From SIAJ01 sp036266155 (GTDB lineage: Bacteria > Planctomycetota > Planctomycetia > Gemmatales > Gemmataceae): a stretch of DNA of 11,387 nucleotides. Location: assembly GCA_036266155.1 (NCBI GenBank), contig DATANR010000480.1:1-11387 (forward strand), given 5' to 3'. The first letter of the stretch is position 1, and each line of letters opens with the position of its first letter. This document shows, one piece after another, positions 6,804 through 11,387 of this stretch. A model generated the notes under the pieces. That model saw only the letters and a program-made list of their open reading frames with translations. It made no database searches and was not told the origin of the DNA. The position numbers and the translations under genes were made by a program.

Positions 6804-7519
6804 CGGCGTCTCCAGGAGAGCAGGTAGCGGAACGGGAATCGGCGTGCAACTCTTGCGCCCGACCATCCGGCTTTGTGGGCGAGAGCCAGGGCCTCGGCTT
6901 GCGTATACGCTCCTTCGACCGAAACGGGCCCGTCGAAATGAACGACCGGCGATCGGCTGAGCAAGCGCGTACCGATGTATGCTGCCCACCATCCCGGACG
7001 GTTTCGCGCCAGGTCGTTGACGAGTGCGAGCGATCCCGCGGCCTCACGCATCTTTCCGAGTACGGTAACCGCTTGCTCGTCATTCAAGTGATGCAGGAAG
7101 AGCGAGCACATCACCACGTCGTATCCGGTCGGAATTGGCTCCGCCAGCACGTTGAGCGAAAAGAAGGTGACGATCGCCTGCAAGTGCGCGGCCGTCTGGC
7201 GCGCGTGCTCTACCGCCAAGGGACTGAAGTCGCAGCCAGCGACTTCGAGCGGTATGCCGCGCCGCCGGGCGCGCAGCCAGAGCCGCGATGGAACGTCGCC
7301 GCCGCCGGTGGCAATGTCGAGCACGCGGACGGGTCGGGTGTCGCCGGCATTCCGTCGTTCAAGCGCGAGATCACGGATCGGCGGCCACAAGATCTTCGCC
7401 GAGTTGGAAATCCAGTTGACGCGCGCCAGATCGTTGAGCGCTTGATGGTGTTGGCCGGCATCAAGGCCTGGCTCGTCCATGATCTCGGGCTGGAGGTGGC
7501 GATGACGCAGATTTGGCAT
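6800..7519 (-). CDS. SAM-dependent class I methyltransferase
   Basis: A 239-residue methyltransferase with the Rossmann-type SAM fold. Motif I is VLDIATGGGDVPSRL at 66-80; an acidic ribose-binding residue, D98, lies in CDFSP; the post-II strand VVMCSLFLHHL is at 135-145, and a later hydrophobic strand (LALVNDL) follows. Residues 1-60 (RHLQPEIMDEPGLD, then LARVNWISNS) form a helical cap common to UbiE-like enzymes acting on small lipophilic molecules. The start is taken as ATG 7519. A TTG at 7546 and an internal ATG at residue 14 are alternatives, and none has a strong ribosome site. Starting at 7519 keeps the R-x-L-Q-P-E-x-M-D block, which I expect to be conserved. The stop overlaps the start of the FAD oxidoreductase, so the two form one translational unit. 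This pairing resembles lipid-quinone tailoring genes next to type III polyketide synthases, but no synthase is present in this window. Confidence 0.9.
   Translation of the reverse strand: MPNLRHRHLQPEIMDEPGLDAGQHHQALNDLARVNWISNSAKILWPPIRDLALERRNAGDTRPVRVLDIATGGGDVPSRLWLRARRRGIPLEVAGCDFSPLAVEHARQTAAHLQAIVTFFSLNVLAEPIPTGYDVVMCSLFLHHLNDEQAVTVLGKMREAAGSLALVNDLARNRPGWWAAYIGTRLLSRSPVVHFDGPVSVEGAYTQAEALALAHKAGWSGARVARRFPFRYLLSWRRR
6810..6813 (-). promoter_or_regulatory. Ribosome binding site supporting the TTG start of the oxidoreductase
   Basis: GGAG on the minus strand, six bases before the TTG at 6803 and inside the last codons of the methyltransferase gene. With the TTGA stop/start overlap it explains how the second gene is translated. 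Confidence 0.55.
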
Positions 7520-7806
7520 GCCGGTGGCCCAAGGTGAATGGTTCAAACGCGCTTTGCAACGAAACCGCCGCGTGAAACGAATCGAACCCGGGCCGAGCGC
7601 TCATGCCGCACACAGGGCACCATTTCGAGGGTTCTATGCGCTAGTATTTTGCACTGCGCGTTTTCAACCTATCTGCTCTGCTGGTAATGACCTGGGTCGA
7701 AAAAAGCGAGCAGAGATTGCCAACTACCCCTATGTGTTTGGCAATCTTAGTTGGCAATCTCTCCTTTTGAACGCAACGAAACCTGGCAAATTCTCTGCAA
7801 AGCCTT
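7520..7806. other. Gene-free 287-base spacer with inverted repeat and possible promoter
   Basis: No gene is seen between the methyltransferase start and the gamma-glutamylcyclotransferase stop. The right part holds the inverted repeat listed separately (7712-7762). For the methyltransferase operon a poor candidate promoter lies at 7667-7641 (minus TTGAAA, 15-base spacer, TACTAG). The spacer is shorter than the preferred 16-18, so I do not list it alone. Parts of the stretch are more AT-rich than the neighbouring genes. Confidence 0.6.
7700..7762 (-). terminator. 14-bp perfect inverted repeat with T-run, probable terminator
   Basis: Arms 7712-7725 (AGAGATTGCCAACT) and 7749-7762 (AGTTGGCAATCTCT) are perfectly complementary over 14 bp, with a 23-base loop. 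Read on the minus strand, the stem lies 45 bases after the cyclotransferase stop and is followed six bases later by TTTTTT (7705-7700). That makes it a likely rho-independent terminator, although the T-run is further from the stem than usual. On the plus strand the stem is followed only by CCTTTT. The loop holds a third copy of TTGGCAATCT (7738-7747), so a 10-bp alternative stem is possible. Confidence 0.6.
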
Positions 7807-8163
7807 TCAAACAGGCATGGGCCAGCGGTCGCCGGTCGGGGCATCGTCGGGGACCGTCCCGTTGAAGAAGTACGCCTGCACTTCGCCAAAATGGTCGGCA
7901 ATCGCAATTGCTTCGCGGCGGAAGTAGTCGGGGATGCCTTCGTATTCGTCGAGCCGGGCGAGCGCCGCGTCGTCGACAGCCCATAATTCACCGTGGACAG
8001 CCAGACCGCTCTGCCGATCGACGACGAGCCCCGGATGCCAGCCGATCCCATAGAGCCGATAGATCGGCACGGTTCGTGCCGGGCCGACGAAACGCTGTCC
8101 GGCGAGCAGGTGGTTGCTCTGCTCGCCGGATTTCAACGTGCCGTAAAAGAAGAGGACGGTCAT
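7807..8163 (-). CDS. Gamma-glutamylcyclotransferase-like (AIG2/GGCT fold) protein
   Basis: A 118-residue protein of the AIG2/gamma-glutamylcyclotransferase superfamily, whose members cleave gamma-glutamyl compounds by cyclisation, often releasing 5-oxoproline. Seen: the N-terminal substrate loop FFYGTLKSGEQSNHLL (residues 5-20, with YGTLK at 7-11), a WHPGLV turn at 42-47, VHGELWAV at 56-63, and LDEYEG at 71-76, where E75 is the expected catalytic glutamate. The C-terminal YFF segment (98-100) is also typical. The length matches small bacterial members. The true substrate of such proteins is often unknown and cannot be told here. The ATG at 8163 is three bases after the TAA of the acetylesterase, so the gene is translated from the same mRNA, with no strong ribosome site of its own. 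No signal peptide is seen, so it is cytoplasmic while its operon partner is exported. Confidence 0.85.
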   Translation of the reverse strand: MTVLFFYGTLKSGEQSNHLLAGQRFVGPARTVPIYRLYGIGWHPGLVVDRQSGLAVHGELWAVDDAALARLDEYEGIPDYFRREAIAIADHFGEVQAYFFNGTVPDDAPTGDRWPMPV

Positions 8164-8166
8164 CGC

Positions 8167-9825
8167 TTACTTCAGTCCATCGGGAATCCAATGATCGCTC
8201 CGGAATGGCGACGCCGGTAGGCCGGCCTTGTTCGCCAGGTTAGCGACGGGGAAATTCCTCCAGCCATATCTGACGGCAACAATCTTCTGCACCTTGTCGC
8301 TCGTCACGACGACGGTGTCGCCCTCAATGGTCGCCGTCGCGGGGTGGAACACCTTGTCGTCGCCGGCGACCGCGAAGCCGACGAGCTTGTCGTCGCCGCC
8401 GACATTCTCGGCGCCGGCCATCGAGAACTTCTCGGACACTAGCCCGCCGCCGATGTGATCAAACGTTACGATCGCCTTGTTGCCGTCGGCCTTGAATGAC
8501 TTATAGGCCGGCCCGCTGAACTCGACTTTCTGGCCGTAGTCGTTAGCCAGCGCCAGCAACGCGAGCCGTGCGCCGGCCGGCTCCTTCTTCTGCGGGTGGA
8601 TGTCGCCGAGGTCGCCCGCGTCAGTGATGACCGCCACGCCCGCCTTCTTGACTTTCTCGGATGCGACGGCTTGCGCTTCCCGCAAGAAAGCCCAGTTGTC
8701 GCCATCGGGTTTGCCGGCGTTGAAGGGAGCAAGCTGCACGCAATAAAACGGGAAGTCGCTGCCCCAGCGATTTCGCCAATCCGCGATCATCGCGGCGTAA
8801 AGTGTTCGATATTCGATCGGCTTGCCGGCGTTCGATTCGCCCTGATACCAGATGCCGCCCTTGATCGCGTACGGCAACAGCGGATGAATCATGCCGTTAA
8901 AAAGCGTCGAGCCATCGTTTGGGCTGGTGCCCGGTTCGCTCGGCATACCGGGCTGACGCGGCGCCGGCTTGCCAGCCGCCTTCGCTTCTTCCGCGGCGAC
9001 TTTCCACTTGGCCATCGCCTCTTCGTGTTGCGCTTTGACCTTGTGCGGGTCCCAGTTCTTGCGCCGTGTTTCGAGATCGTCCACGTAATACTTCAATCCG
9101 GCATCCGCACTGAGCACTTCCCGGCTCGTCCAGGCCTGGGCCGGCGTGCCGCCCCAGCTGGTGTGGATGATGCCGACCGGAACCTTCAACGCAGCCTGCA
9201 AGTCGCGGCCGAAATAGTAGCCAACCGCGGTGAACATGGCGGCGTTCTCAGGGGCGCTTGGCAACCACTTGGAAAACTTGTCGTTCGGCGGCTTCGGGTT
9301 GAACCCGGCTTGGGGCGTCGGCACGGCGAACTTCGGGACGGTGAAAACCCGGAGGTTTGGGTTGGCCGAGTTCTTGATCGCCTCGGGGCCGCCGCCTTTT
9401 GGGCAGGCCGCCAGCGTCCATTCCATATTCGACTGCCCAGACGCAACCCAGACCTCGCCCACGGCCACGTCCTTGAACATAGCCGCATTCGGCTTCTCTT
9501 TGCCCTTTGGATCGCGTTTCGGTGTGGCTCCGCGGATCGTCAACACGCCGTCAGTTCCCGCAGGAAATGCGGACAATTTGATCATCCACTTGCCTTCTTG
9601 ATCCGCCTTGACCGAGCCGCCCTCTTCTCGCTTGCCGTCGCTGGTTTTCACTTCCAAATGAACATAGACCTCTTCGCCGGCATCCGCAGTGCCCCAGACG
9701 GGCAAGGGAGTGCCACGCTGCAAGACCATATGGTCCGAGAACAGCGCGTGCGGTTTGATTTCGGCGGTCGCCGGCACGGCAAACACGAGCGCGCCAAGCA
9801 GGGCGGCGAAACGAAAGCGGGACAT
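8167..9825 (-). CDS. Sialate O-acetylesterase family (SASA, SGNH-hydrolase) exported esterase
   Basis: A 552-residue secreted esterase of the sialate O-acetylesterase family, which removes O-acetyl groups from sialic acids or other acetylated glycans. A signal peptide covers residues 1-21 (MSRFRFAALLGALVFAVPATA, then EIKPHALF). Residues 25-100 form the usual N-terminal beta domain (LFSDHMVLQRGTPLPVWG). The SGNH core follows: VASGQSNMEW at 127-136 with nucleophile S132, SWGGTPAQAW at 223-232, IWYQGESNAG at 325-334, and GDIHP at 408-412 with catalytic H410. An Ala/Lys/Glu-rich insert at about 262-305 splits the core, as in other planctomycete members I recall. The C-terminal 120 residues form a beta domain (KIVAVRYGWRNFPVANL). 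The ATG at 9825 has GGAG about 11 bases upstream, which is long but acceptable. It is followed by the cyclotransferase gene after three bases. The catalytic residues are intact; the natural substrate is unknown. Confidence 0.93.
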   Translation of the reverse strand: MSRFRFAALLGALVFAVPATAEIKPHALFSDHMVLQRGTPLPVWGTADAGEEVYVHLEVKTSDGKREEGGSVKADQEGKWMIKLSAFPAGTDGVLTIRGATPKRDPKGKEKPNAAMFKDVAVGEVWVASGQSNMEWTLAACPKGGGPEAIKNSANPNLRVFTVPKFAVPTPQAGFNPKPPNDKFSKWLPSAPENAAMFTAVGYYFGRDLQAALKVPVGIIHTSWGGTPAQAWTSREVLSADAGLKYYVDDLETRRKNWDPHKVKAQHEEAMAKWKVAAEEAKAAGKPAPRQPGMPSEPGTSPNDGSTLFNGMIHPLLPYAIKGGIWYQGESNAGKPIEYRTLYAAMIADWRNRWGSDFPFYCVQLAPFNAGKPDGDNWAFLREAQAVASEKVKKAGVAVITDAGDLGDIHPQKKEPAGARLALLALANDYGQKVEFSGPAYKSFKADGNKAIVTFDHIGGGLVSEKFSMAGAENVGGDDKLVGFAVAGDDKVFHPATATIEGDTVVVTSDKVQKIVAVRYGWRNFPVANLANKAGLPASPFRSDHWIPDGLK

Positions 9826-9867
9826 GGTGGGTAAGACTCCGGAGAGAAATCCGCGGGTGGGACCGAT

Positions 9868-9896
9868 ACCGTAACGAAAACTCGGCCCCGGATCAA
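9868..9896 (-). promoter_or_regulatory. Weak candidate promoter of the acetylesterase operon
   Basis: On the minus strand TTGATC (9896-9891) and TACGGT (9873-9868) are 17 bases apart, within the divergent intergenic region 9826-9952. The -10 matches only three of six consensus bases. A promoter must exist in this region for the leftward operon, but this exact placing is uncertain. Confidence 0.25.
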
Positions 9897-9906
9897 CAAC
9901 TGCGCT

Positions 9907-9912
9907 TATAAT
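9907..9912 (+). promoter_or_regulatory. Consensus -10 box before the first paralog gene
   Basis: TATAAT, a perfect -10 hexamer, lies 40 bases before the ATG at 9953. No recognisable -35 box is found 16-18 bases upstream (the sequence there is GGCCCC-like), so an activator or a different sigma factor may be needed if this is used. Confidence 0.35.
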
Positions 9913-9952
9913 TTCCCCGAGTCAATGCGGCTGGAATTCAAAGGTCACCCCC

Positions 9953-10603
9953 ATGAAGATGCGCTTGCTCGCCCTGCTGGCCCTGGCCGTCGGCGCCGCT
10001 ACCCTGGCTGCCGATGAACCGAACCCTTACGCGAAGGCTAAGGTCGGCGACTACGCGACGTTCAAGATGACGACCAAGGTGGCCGGCATTCCCGTTGAAG
10101 GAACGCTGACGCAGACGGTGACAGCCGTCGTTGAAGGCAAGGAAGTGACAATCGCGGTTTCCGGGATGCTCGGCAATCAGGATATCCAGGGCAAGGTCCC
10201 GGATATGAAAGTCGATCTCACCAAGCCATTCGACCCAACCAAGCCGGCCGGCCCAGTGTCGCCGGGTACGTCGATGACGGCGGAAAAAGTGAAAGAGGAC
10301 AAGGAGCGCATTGAGAAACTCAAGGTTGCCGGCACCGAATACAGCGCCAAGGTGGAAACGTACATGCTGAAGGTGAAGGCGGGCGGCATGGACTTCCCGG
10401 CGCGCATGAAAATCTGGCAGGTCAAGGAAGTGCCCGTCCCGATGGCGAAAATGGAGATGATCGCGGACGTGGCCGAGCAGCGGCTGGAGATTGTGATGGA
10501 ACTGACGGAGTCCGGTAATCGACCGCCGGAGAAGAAGGACCCGAAGGATGCGAAGGAGCCCGCCAAGGATGCGAAGGAAGTTCCCGATCCGAAGAAGCAG
10601 TAG
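9953..10603 (+). CDS. Exported protein of unknown function, paralog 1 (with Lys/Pro-rich tail)
   Basis: A 216-residue protein I do not recognise by function. The signal peptide is MKMRLLALLALAVGAATLA, with probable cleavage at residues 19-20 before ADEPNPY. The mature part starts with NPYAKAKVGDYATFKMTTKV and is lysine-rich with alternating short strands, suggesting a beta-sheet exported protein. It is clearly a paralog of the gene at 10750-11307. Shared blocks are NPY-K-KVG-A-T-KMTTKV, EGTLTQT, VDLTKPFDPTK, VETY, and KIWQVKEVPVPMAKMEM near residues 153-169. Unlike its partner it has a tail (about 190-216) built on KDAKE repeats, rich in Pro, Lys and Asp. The ATG at 9953 is preceded only by AAGG about eight bases away; a second in-frame ATG lies two codons in. 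A TATAAT sits 40 bases upstream. The role is unknown; the neighbouring exported esterase is transcribed away from it. Confidence 0.85.
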   Translation: MKMRLLALLALAVGAATLAADEPNPYAKAKVGDYATFKMTTKVAGIPVEGTLTQTVTAVVEGKEVTIAVSGMLGNQDIQGKVPDMKVDLTKPFDPTKPAGPVSPGTSMTAEKVKEDKERIEKLKVAGTEYSAKVETYMLKVKAGGMDFPARMKIWQVKEVPVPMAKMEMIADVAEQRLEIVMELTESGNRPPEKKDPKDAKEPAKDAKEVPDPKKQ

Positions 10604-10610
10604 CCCGCCC

Positions 10611-10673
10611 GGTTCTGGCCCAGCGGTTTCCGTGTGACGGCGCCGCTCACTCCCACACCCGGGGGCCAGGACC
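10611..10673 (+). terminator. Large hairpin after paralog 1
   Basis: Plus-strand RNA can form an 11-bp stem between 10611-10621 (GGTTCTGGCCC) and 10663-10673 (GGGCCAGGACC), with one U-G pair at 10614/10670 and a 41-base loop that can fold further (AGCGG with CCGCT, or GTGTG with CACAC). The wobble favours plus-strand RNA. It starts eight bases after the stop codon. No T-run follows (the next bases are AAAATAAAG), so it may be a 3'-end stabiliser or a rho-linked end rather than a classical terminator. Confidence 0.45.
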
Positions 10674-10683
10674 AAAATAAAGT

Positions 10684-10702
10684 CGGCCCGTTCTGCGGGC
10701 CG
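10684..10702. terminator. Perfect 7-bp GC hairpin between the paralogs
   Basis: CGGCCCG-TTCTG-CGGGCCG is a perfect 7-bp stem with a five-base loop. Read on the minus strand it is followed by ACTTTATTTTGG, which looks like a terminator facing left, although no leftward gene lies upstream of it. Read on the plus strand it is in the leader of paralog 2, 48 bases before its start, with no T-run. It could block antisense transcription into paralog 1, or be a leader structure. Confidence 0.45.
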
Positions 10703-10749
10703 GGGCGGGACGCCGGGTGGTCGTCTGCCCCAACCTCCGGAGAAGTCTC

Positions 10750-11307
10750 ATGAAGATTCGCCTGTTCGCTGCGCTGTTGATTGCCGTCGCTCCCGTTGCC
10801 GCCCGCGCGGCCGATGAGGAGAACCCGTACAAGAAGGTGAAGGTCGGCGAGTTCGCCACCTACAAGATGACCACCAAGGTCATGGGAATGGCCATCGAGG
10901 GATCGATCACCCAAACAATCTCGGCCAAGGATGACAAGGAAGCCACGCTGAAAGTGACCGGCAAAGTCAACGGCATGGACATCCCGGCCCAGGAGCAAAA
11001 GATTGACTTGACTAAGCCTTACGATCCGACCAAGGCAGCCGTGCCCGTCGGAACCGAGGCCAAAGTCGAGAAGCTGAAAGACGGGAAGGAGAAGATCAAG
11101 GCTGGCGGCAAAGAGTACGACTGCAAGTGGGAAACGTACAAGGTCACCGGTAAGGCGATGGGCATCGAGATGTCGGCCGAGGTCAAGGTATGGCAGAGCA
11201 AGGATCTGCCGCTGCAAATGGTCAAGATGGAAATGACCGCCGAGGCCGCCGGTCAGAAGATCGAAATGGAGATGGAGTTGACGGAGACGGGCAGTAAGGC
11301 CGACTGA
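10750..11307 (+). CDS. Exported protein of unknown function, paralog 2
   Basis: A 185-residue protein, paralog of the gene just upstream, function unknown. The signal peptide MKIRLFAALLIAVAPVAARA is followed by ADEENPYKK, with a classical A-R-A cleavage site. The mature part repeats the family pattern: NPYKKVKVGEFATYKMTTKV (residues 25-44), EGSITQT (50-56), IDLTKPYDPTK (85-95), WETY (127-130) and KVWQSKDLPLQMVKMEM (146-162), ending soon after EMELTETG. Unlike paralog 1 it has a lone cysteine in KEYDCKW (C125) and no repeat tail. It is rich in Lys, Glu and Met. The ATG at 10750 has GGAG about eight bases upstream (CTCCGGAGAAGTCTC) and begins directly with the signal peptide; the frame is also open further upstream but lacks this. 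The 146-base gap with two hairpins suggests separate control or RNA processing between the two genes. Confidence 0.87.
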   Translation: MKIRLFAALLIAVAPVAARAADEENPYKKVKVGEFATYKMTTKVMGMAIEGSITQTISAKDDKEATLKVTGKVNGMDIPAQEQKIDLTKPYDPTKAAVPVGTEAKVEKLKDGKEKIKAGGKEYDCKWETYKVTGKAMGIEMSAEVKVWQSKDLPLQMVKMEMTAEAAGQKIEMEMELTETGSKAD

Positions 11308-11314
11308 CTCAAAA

Positions 11315-11355
11315 GGGTATGGGGTATGGGGTATGGGGTATGGGGTATGGGGTAT
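11315..11355 (+). repeat. GGGGTAT tandem repeat, six copies, G-quadruplex-forming
   Basis: Five perfect GGGGTAT units (11321-11355) are preceded by a GGGTAT (11315-11320). The array begins seven bases after the TGA of paralog 2, on the coding strand. Runs of four G separated by TAT fit the G-quadruplex pattern exactly, in DNA and RNA. A diverged GGTATGGG follows at 11361, and the opposite-strand ATACCCTATCCCCC begins at 11373. The window ends at 11387, so the full extent is unknown. Confidence 0.9.
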
Positions 11356-11360
11356 TTGGA

Positions 11361-11377
11361 GGTATGGGTTTGATACC
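11361..11377 (+). repeat. Small inverted repeat beside the GGGGTAT array
   Basis: GGTAT (11361-11365) and ATACC (11373-11377) are complementary with a seven-base loop. The right arm, with the following CTATCCCCCA, could also pair imperfectly with any of the upstream GGGGTAT units. It may act as a transcription end for paralog 2, but there is no T-run and the window stops here. Confidence 0.4.
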
Positions 11378-11387
11378 CTATCCCCCA

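Noticed and set aside
7570..7600. tRNA T-loop-like GGTTCGATTC on the minus strand
   Set aside because: The flanking five bases cannot form the T-stem and no acceptor, D or anticodon arm is found around it.
7700..7762. Miniature transposon (MITE) reading of the 14-bp inverted repeat
   Set aside because: Only 51 bases in total, with no target-site duplication at the edges; a terminator explains it better.
8596..9834. Open frame of about 410 codons on the plus strand, opposite the acetylesterase
   Set aside because: Antisense shadow of a gene with intact catalytic motifs; no recognisable domain and no ribosome site.
10177..11217. Open frame of about 346 codons on the minus strand spanning both paralogs
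   Set aside because: It crosses two well-supported plus-strand genes with signal peptides and their hairpin-rich spacer; it arises because both paralogs have the same codon bias.
11315..11355. CRISPR-like or telomere repeat reading of the GGGGTAT array
   Set aside because: Units are 7 bases with no spacers, so it is not CRISPR. Nothing else suggests a linear chromosome end, and a protein gene lies only seven bases away.
1..11387. Defence island or other multi-gene novel system
   Set aside because: Uma2 is nuclease-like, but no partner toxin, reverse transcriptase, STAND, TIR or restriction gene accompanies it. The remaining genes are metabolic or envelope functions.

Overview
The window (about 60% GC or higher by eye) reads as a chromosomal segment of a planctomycete, most likely of the Gemmata group. 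The grounds are the secreted beta-propeller/phosphoesterase fusion, the sialate O-acetylesterase, the Gfo/Idh/MocA oxidoreductase with an AQKP motif, the Uma2 protein, and small secreted proteins of types I associate with that phylum. This is inference from gene content; there is no rRNA or other marker gene. I see no tRNA, rRNA, transposase, phage gene or CRISPR array.

Layout: nine genes lie on the minus strand (1-9825) and two on the plus strand (9953-11307), diverging from a 127-base intergenic region at 9826-9952. In transcription order the minus-strand genes are: sialate O-acetylesterase (9825-8167) with a gamma-glutamylcyclotransferase-like gene 3 bases behind it (8163-7807); a 287-base gap holding a 14-bp inverted repeat; a methyltransferase (7519-6800) overlapping an FAD-dependent oxidoreductase (6803-5646) by a TTGA junction; a large YncE-propeller/phosphoesterase protein (5565-2881); a small four-cysteine exported protein (2719-2399); ispH (2277-1336), followed 11 bases later by a Uma2-family gene (1324-716); and, 24 bases on, a Gfo/Idh/MocA oxidoreductase (691-1) cut off by the window start. 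On the plus strand are two tandem paralogous exported proteins of unknown function (9953-10603 and 10750-11307), then a six-copy GGGGTAT repeat running towards the window end.

How the genes fit together: IspH makes IPP and DMAPP, the precursors of all isoprenoids. The methyltransferase/flavoprotein pair resembles tailoring enzymes of lipid-quinone or prenyl-lipid pathways, but no polyketide synthase is present here, so its substrate is open. Five proteins (acetylesterase, propeller/phosphoesterase, four-Cys protein and the two paralogs) carry export signals or membrane anchors, so much of the window serves the cell envelope.

The most interesting non-coding features are strong RNA-hairpin candidates just after several stop codons (2331-2380, 7712-7762, 10611-10673). 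Two of them have G-U pairs that favour one strand. The GGGGTAT array is a textbook G-quadruplex sequence on the coding strand just after a stop codon. I found no convincing new multi-gene system such as a defence island, and I say so rather than force one.
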